Shown one piece after another: positions 54,942-61,262 of a stretch of DNA of 64,000 nucleotides (within the stretch, counting starts at the first letter, position 1; each line of letters opens with the position of its first letter). Position numbers and translations under genes: made by a program. The notes under the pieces were generated by a model. It made no database searches and had not been told where the DNA came from. It saw only the letters and a list, made by a program, of their open reading frames with translations. The stretch is taken from positions 62,001 to 126,000 of the forward strand of contig NZ_WJYO01000002.1 of assembly GCF_010994095.1 (NCBI RefSeq). The letters run 5' to 3'. The DNA comes from Mumia xiangluensis (GTDB lineage: Bacteria > Actinomycetota > Actinomycetes > Propionibacteriales > Nocardioidaceae).

Positions 54942-55640
54942 TCAACCGAGAGAATTGTAAGGTTTGGTCCATCGTCCATAGTTGATGAACTCAAACATTC
55001 CCTCCCGTTCCAGTTCTGGCGCAGACGATGGAAGTTCGAAATCTGGAGTGCCGCTGTCTCCGTGTGACTGAATCTCGCCCTCCTGAGCGTAAGCCAGGAG
55101 GCTGGTGAAGAACGGAGTTTCAGGAGCAGGTGCTTCGTTTCTGAGCGCGGCCGCAACGATGGCGCGCCCGGTCCCGAGGGCGCCGTTGACATAGAGAGCG
55201 GGATGGCTGGAGAGCACTGGCAACAGGGAGTGCAGCGCCAGAAGCTCGACAACCCTCCCCAGCCGATCGTGAATCTCGCCGGGGGGCAGCACTTCGATCT
55301 TCCTTCGTATGCTCCTCAGATCCTCCTGTGAGGGCGGAGCAGTTTCCCAGAAATTACCAGTGCCATCGATCCGGTCGAAGTCTCGAAGGATGTCCTCGTA
55401 CCGAATTCGAAGTTCGGATTGCAGCTGCTGCTCCTGCGCCCTCCCGCGCTCCTGGGACCGGATCGAGTCCTCGCGCGTGATCGCGTCCTGGTTCGCTTTT
55501 CTTGAGTCGCTGCGCTCGGCTTGGAAGGTTCGGCGCTGTGCCTTGATCGCGGCGATGCCCACGGCGGCAGTCGCAATGGGCGAGAGTACAGCCGCTATCG
55601 CGGCCAAGACATCCGCCACCAAACTCCAATTCACACTCAT
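54942..55640 (-). CDS. Cargo membrane/coiled-coil protein B of the element
   Basis: A 232-residue protein. A single N-terminal membrane helix (LAAIAAVLSPIATAAVGIAA) leads into a charged coiled coil of about 50 residues (AERSDSRKANQDAITREDSI) and a helical cytoplasmic domain with PPGEIHDRLGRVVELLALHS. It is the first gene of a two-gene minus-strand unit with cargo protein A. No family is recognised. The topology (membrane helix, coiled coil, soluble domain) is common among accessory and defence-type genes but is not diagnostic. Confidence 0.65.
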   Translation of the reverse strand: MSVNWSLVADVLAAIAAVLSPIATAAVGIAAIKAQRRTFQAERSDSRKANQDAITREDSIRSQERGRAQEQQLQSELRIRYEDILRDFDRIDGTGNFWETAPPSQEDLRSIRRKIEVLPPGEIHDRLGRVVELLALHSLLPVLSSHPALYVNGALGTGRAIVAAALRNEAPAPETPFFTSLLAYAQEGEIQSHGDSGTPDFELPSSAPELEREGMFEFINYGRWTKPYNSLG

Positions 55641-55805
55641 GGGCGCAAATCCTAGTCCAACAGATTTGGCGGCGCGGTGCTAATCCACAATCCGTGACTG
55701 AGACGGTGTCACACTCACGCACCCAACACGACACAAGCGTCGGCGCGGTCCCCCTGTACCGGGACATAGCGCGACATCGCCACGCCGCTCTGCGAGACTT
55801 CCGGA

Positions 55806-56477
55806 GTGATCGAACCTGTCGTTTCCGCGGCTGACTTCGTCGTCCATGAGTACTACGACCAGGGCAAGATCGTGATCCGGAGTGCCGCGAGTCCCGTCTC
55901 GCTTCAGGCGAACACAGTTAGGAAGAAGCAGTTCCGCGCCGCGTTCGGTGCGGCTGTCCAAGAGGCGACAAGGGGCATCTTCACGCACGACGTCGAGGTC
56001 ACGCTTGTGTGGCTGATCGAGGAGGCCCGTCGCTACCAGACCCATCTAGTAGCCGACCTCGACAACGTCCTCAAGCCACTCCTCGACGCCATCACTGGCC
56101 CGGGCGGCGTCTTCATCGACGACAACCAGGTGCAATCGATCCGAGCCTCGTGGATGACCCCCGGTGCAGGCGGCCCCGGATTCGAGCTCACCATCGAGGC
56201 GCTGATGGGCGATGACTACGTCGAGCGAGCGGGACTCTCCTTCGTGGAGTTCAGCGCCGATCGGTGCTACATGCTGCACGGAGGTTTGGGTCCGTGGGAA
56301 GCGCGTGTCGTTGCTCAATTTCGTCGCATGGTCGCGGCGTACCACAGCGAGCTCGCGATGGGCTTCGCGGAGGACGTCGCCCGGATGATCCTGCCGATCG
56401 CGCGCCCCTTCCCCCGTGCTCGGCTGGGGAGATTCCGTGTCCGACACGAGAGCGAGTTCCCCGATCCTGATTCATGA
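55806..56477 (+). CDS. RusA-like Holliday junction resolvase
   Basis: A 223-residue protein. Residues 82-112 contain the RusA signature VADLDNVLKPLLDAITGPGG then VFIDDNQVQSI: catalytic aspartates Asp84, Asp86 and Asp105/106, and Lys90. RusA enzymes are phage-encoded endonucleases that resolve four-way junctions during phage replication or packaging. The C-terminal 80 residues are extra compared with E. coli RusA (120 residues). It starts with GTG and is divergent from the two cargo membrane genes; the 165 bases between hold both promoters. Confidence 0.82.
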   Translation: MIEPVVSAADFVVHEYYDQGKIVIRSAASPVSLQANTVRKKQFRAAFGAAVQEATRGIFTHDVEVTLVWLIEEARRYQTHLVADLDNVLKPLLDAITGPGGVFIDDNQVQSIRASWMTPGAGGPGFELTIEALMGDDYVERAGLSFVEFSADRCYMLHGGLGPWEARVVAQFRRMVAAYHSELAMGFAEDVARMILPIARPFPRARLGRFRVRHESEFPDPDS

Positions 56478-56682
56478 GTGATGGTTCCGCTTTTGGTCTC
56501 GGTAGCGATCGGGACACCAGCGAACGCAGTCGCTTCCTTTTTCACAGATTGCGCAAGATCTCGACAGGTTTCCCGCAATTTGCGAAGGTTGTACGCGCTT
56601 CCGCGTGACAGGACGACGGAGTTGCGGCCTCTAACGCGTTGCCGTCACCTCCTGGCGCTACCTCCGCCACGCCGTGCGGCAC

Positions 56683-56988
56683 TCACCGGCGTTGGACGTC
56701 GGTGACGGCGACCCACACGTACGGCACTGCGAGTCGGTCGTCGGAGAGGTAGACGCACACCCGGTCGCGGTGCCATCGGACGGCTTGGGCAGGTAGCCAA
56801 CAGAGGCCGTCGTGTTCGAAGTCGAGCCACACCATGATGAGGATGGGCGTGCGGCTGGGGATGCCGCGTGCGTGTCCGTTGTCGTCCTGGTCGTGGAAAG
56901 GCCACGACACGTTGCGGACCTTTTGCCATGTGGAGCGGTCGGGCGGGTCGGGGGCGGAGTGGTGCGGGTGGATGAAGCGGGTCGTCAT
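56683..56988 (-). CDS. Unknown small protein coupled to the GNAT gene
   Basis: A 101-residue protein (MTTRFIHPHHSAPDPPDRST). Its middle reads RTPILIMVWLDFEHDGLCWL and VCVYLSDDRLAVPYVWVAVT, suggesting a small beta-rich domain. The ATG overlaps the GNAT stop by 4 bases, so the two are co-translated. No family is recognised. The 205 bases beyond it (56478-56682) show no gene I can support. Confidence 0.55.
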   Translation of the reverse strand: MTTRFIHPHHSAPDPPDRSTWQKVRNVSWPFHDQDDNGHARGIPSRTPILIMVWLDFEHDGLCWLPAQAVRWHRDRVCVYLSDDRLAVPYVWVAVTDVQRR

Positions 56989-57449
56989 GGGATCGACTTG
57001 CAGAAGACGACGGGGTCCGCGTCTGTGGCGGGCGTGGTCCGTGTCATGCCCCATGATTCGAACGCGGCGAGTCGGACGTGCATGTCAACTCGCCCAGGGC
57101 CCCGCCAGGTGTAGAGGAAGATGGCGCGATCACCGTGCGCTCGCGCTGCTTCGAATGCGGCGTCGAGCAGTTCGCCACCCACACCCTCGCGACGGAAGGT
57201 CGCGTCTACAAAGATCTCGGAGATCTCTGTTCCGGTGCCTGTGCTTCCTTGGAGGTCACCTCGGTCGTCGAGCTCCCTACCGTGCTGTGCTTCAACGAAC
57301 CCCGCAGCGACACCCTGCCGTGTCGCAAGCAGGACGATCTTGCCTCGACGACGAGTCCGCAAGTCCCGCGCGACGCGGGGGTATCCCCAGCGCTTGATGA
57401 CCTCCGCTGTTAGGTCGGGGCCGTACTCGCTCGCTGTGACCGTCGTCAT
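56985..57449 (-). CDS. GNAT-family N-acetyltransferase
   Basis: A 154-residue acyl-CoA-dependent acetyltransferase. The ATG at 57449 follows GGGAGGAAC. Motif A is complete: EISEIFVDATFRREGVGGEL, with the acetyl-CoA loop R-x-x-G-x-G. The substrate is not predictable. It is the gene closest to attR and reads inward. Its start is only about 15 bases from the right-hand ATTCCCCAC repeats, so the recombination proteins might affect its transcription. Confidence 0.85.
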   Translation of the reverse strand: MTTVTASEYGPDLTAEVIKRWGYPRVARDLRTRRRGKIVLLATRQGVAAGFVEAQHGRELDDRGDLQGSTGTGTEISEIFVDATFRREGVGGELLDAAFEAARAHGDRAIFLYTWRGPGRVDMHVRLAAFESWGMTRTTPATDADPVVFCKSIP

Positions 57450-57463
57450 GAGTTCCTCCCGCG

Positions 57464-57483
57464 CTTCCCCACGTATTCCCCAC
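57464..57483 (+). repeat. Putative integrase/excisionase arm-type sites, right end
   Basis: CTTCCCCACGT (57464-57474) and ATTCCCCACAC (57475-57485) repeat with an 11-bp period in the same orientation as the pair at 48623-48643. Located 60-80 bp inside attR. Confidence 0.6.
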
Positions 57484-57494
57484 ACACGACGCAG

Positions 57495-57538
57495 AAACCC
57501 CCTCTGGTTCCTGCGTCTTCGCAGGTCAGAGGGGGTTT
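57495..57538 (-). terminator. Element-borne terminator for tRNA-Val(CAC)
   Basis: AAACCCCCTCTG (57495-57506) pairs perfectly with 57527-57538, and an inner CCTGCG/CGCAGG pair extends the hairpin. On the minus strand it begins 9 bases after the tRNA 3' end, where the ancestral terminator would have been. It is encoded by the element, so integration replaces the host terminator. Confidence 0.75.
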
Positions 57539-57543
57539 CGTAG

Positions 57544-57566
57544 CGGTGGGCGATACTGGGTTCGAA
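57544..57566. other. attR of the tRNA-Val element
   Basis: The 23-bp core lies within the 3' end of the tRNA-Val(CAC) gene plus three bases beyond it, and is identical to 48479-48501. The tRNA gene stays intact after integration because the core restores its acceptor and T-arm side. Confidence 0.9.
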
Positions 57567-57618
57567 CCAGTGACCTCTTCGGTGTGAACGAAGCGCGCTA
57601 CCACTGCGCCAATCGCCC
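57547..57618 (-). tRNA. tRNA-Val (CAC anticodon)
   Basis: A complete cloverleaf on the minus strand. The acceptor stem is GGGCGAT/ATCGCCC, the D-arm starts GCGC, the anticodon stem is CTTCG/CGAAG with loop TTCACAC (anticodon CAC, codon GTG), and the T-arm is ACTGG-TTCGAAC-CCAGT. The discriminator base is A and CCA is not encoded. This gene is the integration target of the element. Confidence 0.97.
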
Positions 57619-57707
57619 GCTGTCGCCCCGCTCAGCGGGACGACACAGAGACTAGCGTACGCGCACGAACACCCCGAAATCCGGGTCCGGCTCGCCGCCG
57701 GCGACCG

Positions 57708-58541
57708 TCACGGGTCGATCTGCTCCGCCGCCCGCTCGGCGAAGATCTTGGCCGCCAGCGCGGTGACCGGCCCCGGGGCGGGCAGCTCCCGGTCGTCGAT
57801 CCGGTGGATGCCCTGGACGTCGCGCGTGGTGCCGGCGAGGAACGCCTCCTCCGCACGCTCGAGCACGTCGATCGGAGCGTCGCGCTCGACGACGTCGATC
57901 TCGTCGCGGCACCACTCGAGCACGAGAGCCCGCGTGACTCCCGCCAGGCAGCCCGACTCGAGCGTCGGGGTCACGAGCTGTCCGTCGAGGACGTAGAAGA
58001 TGCACGACCCCGTGCCCTCGCACAGCAGCCCCGCCGTGTTGGCCATGACGGCCTCCGACGCACCGTGCTGGAGCGCGTGCTCGACCATGAGCGCGTTCTC
58101 CGCGTACGACGTGGTCTTGAGGCCGCTGAGCGCGCCGCGCTCGTTGCGGGGCCACGGCACCGTGGCGATCGCGGTCGTCGGGTCGGGGCGTACGGCGGGC
58201 TCGGTGACGACGACGACGGTCTGACCCTCGTGTCCACGCGGCGACCCCAGCGGGCCGCGCCCTGAGGTCACGGTGATGCGGATCCGCCCGAAGGGCAGGT
58301 CCTGTCCGTCGATCGTCGCGGCCACCCCCGCTCGTACGAGGTCGAGGTCGGGCTCGCCGATGCCGAGGCCCGACGCGGAGCGGGCGAGGCGCTCCAGGTG
58401 GCGGGTGAGAGCGAACGGGGCGCCGTCGCTGACCTTCACGGTCTCGAAGACGCCGTCGCCGACGACGAGGCCGTGATCGAGGACACCGAGGGCGGGTTCG
58501 TCCGGGGATTCCAGGGTTCTTCCGTTGATCCATGCACGCAT
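57708..58541 (-). CDS. Class IV aminotransferase, PabC-like (aminodeoxychorismate lyase)
   Basis: A 277-residue PLP enzyme of fold type IV. The start MRAWINGRTLESPDEPALGV, the block DHGLVVGDGVFETVKV, the PLP Lys142 in GLKTTSYAENALMVEHAL and the cofactor-phosphate-binding EGTGSCIFYVLDGQLVTPTL are intact. KTTSYAEN is common to actinobacterial PabC-type lyases, which release 4-aminobenzoate for folate. Branched-chain or D-amino-acid aminotransferase activity cannot be excluded. It is divergent from the tRNA cluster. Confidence 0.82.
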   Translation of the reverse strand: MRAWINGRTLESPDEPALGVLDHGLVVGDGVFETVKVSDGAPFALTRHLERLARSASGLGIGEPDLDLVRAGVAATIDGQDLPFGRIRITVTSGRGPLGSPRGHEGQTVVVVTEPAVRPDPTTAIATVPWPRNERGALSGLKTTSYAENALMVEHALQHGASEAVMANTAGLLCEGTGSCIFYVLDGQLVTPTLESGCLAGVTRALVLEWCRDEIDVVERDAPIDVLERAEEAFLAGTTRDVQGIHRIDDRELPAPGPVTALAAKIFAERAAEQIDP

Positions 58542-58575
58542 ACGGCCACGTTAACGCGCCAACCGGACCCCCAGT

Positions 58576-58604
58576 TTGGAGCGCTCCGACCCATCCGCTA
58601 ATGT
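58576..58604 (+). promoter_or_regulatory. Promoter of the tRNA-Gly/Cys/Val cluster
   Basis: TTGGAG (58576-58581) and TAATGT (58599-58604) are separated by 17 bases, a near-consensus sigma-70-type promoter. Transcription would start about 25 bases ahead of tRNA-Gly. Confidence 0.65.
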
Positions 58605-58635
58605 TTCTCTCGTTGCCGGGGAAGCCCAGCAGCGC

Positions 58636-58707
58636 GCGGACGTGGCTCAGTGGTAGAGCATCACCTTGCCAAGGTGAGGGTCGCGGGTTCGAATCCCGTC
58701 GTCCGCT
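58636..58707 (+). tRNA. tRNA-Gly (GCC anticodon)
   Basis: The acceptor stem is GCGGACG/CGTCCGC and the anticodon stem TCACC/GGTGA with loop TTGCCAA (anticodon GCC). The T-arm is GCGGG-TTCGAAT-CCCGT. The discriminator base is T and CCA is not encoded. First gene of a three-tRNA cluster. Confidence 0.97.
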
Positions 58708-58750
58708 CGGAGTGGGTCTCCGGGCCCCTTCTCAGACATCGTAGATGTCC

Positions 58751-58821
58751 GGTGGAGTGGCCGAGAGGCGAGGCAACGGACTGCAAATCCGTGTACACGG
58801 GTTCAAATCCCGTCTCCACCT
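58751..58821 (+). tRNA. tRNA-Cys (GCA anticodon)
   Basis: The acceptor stem is GGTGGAG/CTCCACC, the anticodon loop CTGCAAA (anticodon GCA) and the T-arm ACGGG-TTCAAAT-CCCGT. The discriminator base is T, as expected for tRNA-Cys. Second gene of the cluster, 43 bases after tRNA-Gly. Confidence 0.97.
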
Positions 58822-58858
58822 CGATGGGGTCCCACGGCTCCAGGTCCGCAAGGACCAC

Positions 58859-58930
58859 GGGCGATTGGCGCAGCGGTAGCGCGCTTCCCTGACACGGAAG
58901 AGGTCACTGGTTCAAACCCAGTATCGCCCA
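58859..58930 (+). tRNA. tRNA-Val (GAC anticodon)
   Basis: The same acceptor stem (GGGCGAT/ATCGCCC) and nearly the same body as the tRNA-Val(CAC) gene at 57547-57618. The anticodon stem is CTTCC/GGAAG with loop CTGACAC (anticodon GAC, codons GTC/GTT). Its 3' end differs from the element's att core at a single base in the T-loop. Last gene of the cluster. Confidence 0.97.
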
Positions 58931-58939
58931 CCAGCACGA

Positions 58940-58971
58940 CAGAAGAGGCTCCCTCCGGGGGGCCTCTTCTG
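58940..58971. terminator. Bidirectional terminator after the tRNA cluster
   Basis: CAGAAGAGGC (58940-58949) pairs perfectly with 58962-58971, with CCC/GGG pairing inside. It lies between the tRNA-Val(GAC) 3' end and the stop codon of the convergent secreted-protein gene, so it can serve both. Confidence 0.8.
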
Positions 58972-58984
58972 CGTTCGGCGGTCG

Positions 58985-60514
58985 CTACCGCGTCACCCGG
59001 ATCGCGCGGCTCACCCGGGTGGCACTCGCGTAGCCGGTGCGCGACCCGGTCACCCTCACGGTGATGCGGTGTCCCGCGTCCGCCTTCTTCGCCCGGTAGT
59101 GGCGCTTCGTGGCGCGCTTGATCGGATCACCGTCGCGGTACCAGCGGTAGCGCAGCGTCACCCCTCCCGGCCCCCAGCGACCGGATTTCGCGGTCAGCCG
59201 CCGACCTGCCGCGGGCTTCCCGGCGATCTTCGGGCGACGTGGCGTCAGCCTGCCTGCCGCGATACGCGCGGCGGTGCTCGTCCGGGTGACGGTCTCGAAG
59301 CCTGCCCGACTGCCGGTGACTCGCACGCTGACGCGGTGTCCGCGGTCGGCGGGAGCCAGGGCGTACGTCGCGCGCGTCGCGCCGGCGATCGCCCGACCGT
59401 CGCGGAGCCACTGATAGGCGAGGCGGGCGGGGCTCGGCGCCCAGGCGGCAGAGCTGGCGAGCGTACGCCCGACCGCCGGGGTCCCGACCAGACTCGGCAC
59501 CGGCGCGTTGAGGACGCCCGCGGAGCAGGAGGTCCGTCCCAGCCCGGCGGCGCCGCCCGACGGCGCGAACGCGCTCGCGTACAGGACCTTCTGCTTGTCG
59601 AACGTGCCCGTCGTGACGTGCTCGGGCTTCCTCGGCACCCCGTTCAGCGTGACCCGCGACTGCAGGGCGCTGCCGAGCGTGCATGCGACGTGGAGGGGGC
59701 CACGGTCGACGCCCCCGATCTCGACGCTGTTGGCGGTGAGCGCGCTGTCCGAGCTCAGGACGACTCCCGTCGACGTGACCGAGCCGGCACGGTCACCGTG
59801 CAGGCGTACGGCGCCACCGCGAGCGTCGAGGATGCCGGAGCTGCTGACCACGGCCGCCGGCTGGCTCCCCGCCGACTGTGCCGGGGCGATCGCTTCCGCG
59901 TTGCGTGAACCGAGACTCACGCCCACGCTGCTCGAGGCGACCATGCCGATCACGCCGCCCGGAGCGACGACTGAACCGCTGTTCGTCACCTCCGACGTGC
60001 CGAGCAGCGCGACGATGCCCCGATCGGCCCGGATCGTGCCCGCGGTCGTGACCGGTCCCGTCGGTCCTGGTGCGTCGAACGTCGGTCCGCCCCCGAGGAA
60101 GCGCACGTCCTGGGTGTTCATGCTGCTGAGCACGACACCGCCGACGCGGAGGTACGCGCCGCGGTCGACGGTGATCCCGGCCGGGTTGACCAGGACGACC
60201 TGGCCGTCAGCCTGCAGCGAGCCGGCCAGGAAGGTCGCCGCGCCGCCGACCACCCTGATCAGCATCCGGCTGCCGGCCGCCGGCTGCTTGACGCGCACGG
60301 TCGCTCCCGCACCGATGTCGGCGGCCTGGAAGTGCACGATCGCGGTCGCGGACGACTGCTCCAGCGTGACAGCCGCCGTTGCAGCGTCGTACGACGCGGT
60401 CACCGTGCCGGATACGAGTGTGAAGCCGGTGGGCAGCACGGCTGCCTGGGCCGGAGCACCGGCACCGCCGAGCAGAAGGGCGACAGAGCTGGCGAGGACG
60501 ACGATGAGCCGCAT
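58985..60514 (-). CDS. Secreted protein with filamentous-haemagglutinin (TPS) N-terminal domain and Ig-like repeats
   Basis: A 509-residue exported protein. A signal peptide (MRLIVVLASSVALLLGGAGA, cleavage near AQA-AV) is followed by a TPS/haemagglutination-activity-like domain at about residues 30-200. That domain shows IVHFQAADIGAGATVRVKQP, GSLQADGQVVLVNPAGITVD and YLRVGGVVLSS. Two C-terminal Ig-like repeats of about 80 residues share YQWLRDG/YRWYRDG and GHR(V/I)(S/T)VRVTGSR. TPS domains are normally exported by outer-membrane TpsB partners, which a monoderm lacks. No LPXTG-type anchor is seen. The function is unknown; adhesion is a guess. Confidence 0.78.
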   Translation of the reverse strand: MRLIVVLASSVALLLGGAGAPAQAAVLPTGFTLVSGTVTASYDAATAAVTLEQSSATAIVHFQAADIGAGATVRVKQPAAGSRMLIRVVGGAATFLAGSLQADGQVVLVNPAGITVDRGAYLRVGGVVLSSMNTQDVRFLGGGPTFDAPGPTGPVTTAGTIRADRGIVALLGTSEVTNSGSVVAPGGVIGMVASSSVGVSLGSRNAEAIAPAQSAGSQPAAVVSSSGILDARGGAVRLHGDRAGSVTSTGVVLSSDSALTANSVEIGGVDRGPLHVACTLGSALQSRVTLNGVPRKPEHVTTGTFDKQKVLYASAFAPSGGAAGLGRTSCSAGVLNAPVPSLVGTPAVGRTLASSAAWAPSPARLAYQWLRDGRAIAGATRATYALAPADRGHRVSVRVTGSRAGFETVTRTSTAARIAAGRLTPRRPKIAGKPAAGRRLTAKSGRWGPGGVTLRYRWYRDGDPIKRATKRHYRAKKADAGHRITVRVTGSRTGYASATRVSRAIRVTR

Positions 60515-60574
60515 GCGCAGACGCTAGCGGTGAACCGCCCCGCGGCGATATGCCTGATCCGGCATCCGCCGCGT

Positions 60575-61198
60575 TCAGTTCACCCCACCCACCTTCGTCG
60601 CGACGAACGACGCCTTGCGCACCATCGCGGAGTTCCACACGCGGTTGCACTCGAGCGTCACCGGACCACCGGCGTGCACGAAGGTCGAGTCGAGCGAGAA
60701 GGACTCGGGCTCGCCGATGTAGGTGCCGTTCGGCGACAGGTAGATCGACGCGGTCTCGTAGCCGGGAATCCTGCACGAGACGACCGAGATCCCACCCTGG
60801 TATCCGCTCGGCAGCCCCCAGTTCTCGATGTCGACGCTGGCCGAGAGCACGTAGCTGCCGGCGGGGAGCGTCAGCGTCGCGATGTCCTCGTCGTAGTCGT
60901 CGACGAGCACGCTCGCGGCTGAGGTCGACCAGGCGTGGATCGCGGCGGGCGTGCCGGCCGGTCCACGCACGCCCTGCGCACCGCGTGCGCCGACCGGCCC
61001 ACGGACGGCGATCGCCCGCTTCTTGGTCGCCTTCGGACACTTCCCTTTGGCGTCCGCGGCGCGGACCACCCCTGACTTCGTGACGCAGACCTTGACGGCC
61101 TTGGCCTGGGACACGGCGACCGCAGTGGCGGTTCCGCCGACGACGAGACCGAGCACGACGCCTCCAGCGACGAGCGCGGCAGAGCGAGAGAGCTTCAT
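60575..61198 (-). CDS. Secreted protein with a short collagen-like stretch
   Basis: A 207-residue protein. An N-terminal membrane/signal segment (MKLSRSAALVAGGVVLGLVV) is followed by a Cys-containing VCVTKSGVVRAADAKGKCPK block. Five collagen-like G-x-y triplets (GPVGARGAQGVRGPAGT) come next, and then a beta-rich C-terminal domain, LTLPAGSYVLSASVDIENWG to RKASFVATKVGG, of TNF/C1q-like style. Such proteins are widespread in actinobacteria, with no assigned role. It is 60 bases upstream of the TPS-domain gene on the same strand. Confidence 0.75.
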   Translation of the reverse strand: MKLSRSAALVAGGVVLGLVVGGTATAVAVSQAKAVKVCVTKSGVVRAADAKGKCPKATKKRAIAVRGPVGARGAQGVRGPAGTPAAIHAWSTSAASVLVDDYDEDIATLTLPAGSYVLSASVDIENWGLPSGYQGGISVVSCRIPGYETASIYLSPNGTYIGEPESFSLDSTFVHAGGPVTLECNRVWNSAMVRKASFVATKVGGVN

Positions 61199-61262
61199 CG
61201 GCTCAGCGTGCGCCCACCCCAGGGTCACCTCCTCCCGCGTTGTGTCCGGCGGACCCCCGCCC

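Larger units (their letters stand above)
48479..57566. mobile_element. Integrated phage-satellite-like element in tRNA-Val(CAC)
   Basis: A 23-bp sequence containing GGTGGGCGATACTGGGTTCG is present at both ends (48479-48501 and 57544-57566); the right copy is the 3' end of a tRNA-Val gene. Directly inside the left copy is a tyrosine integrase, then an excisionase-like gene and a coupled operon. The operon includes a capsid-like protein and a DUF2742 protein, and cargo and a GNAT pair complete the element. Paired ATTCCCCAC repeats lie near both ends. Gene content resembles phiRv1/phiRv2-type elements. No tail, portal, terminase or lysis genes are recognisable, so self-production of virions is unlikely. 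Confidence 0.88.

Noticed and set aside
56478-56705. Small plus-strand frame after the RusA-like gene
   Set aside because: It has a low-complexity Arg/Pro tail, no ribosome-binding site and overlaps the end of the opposite-strand gene; not supported.
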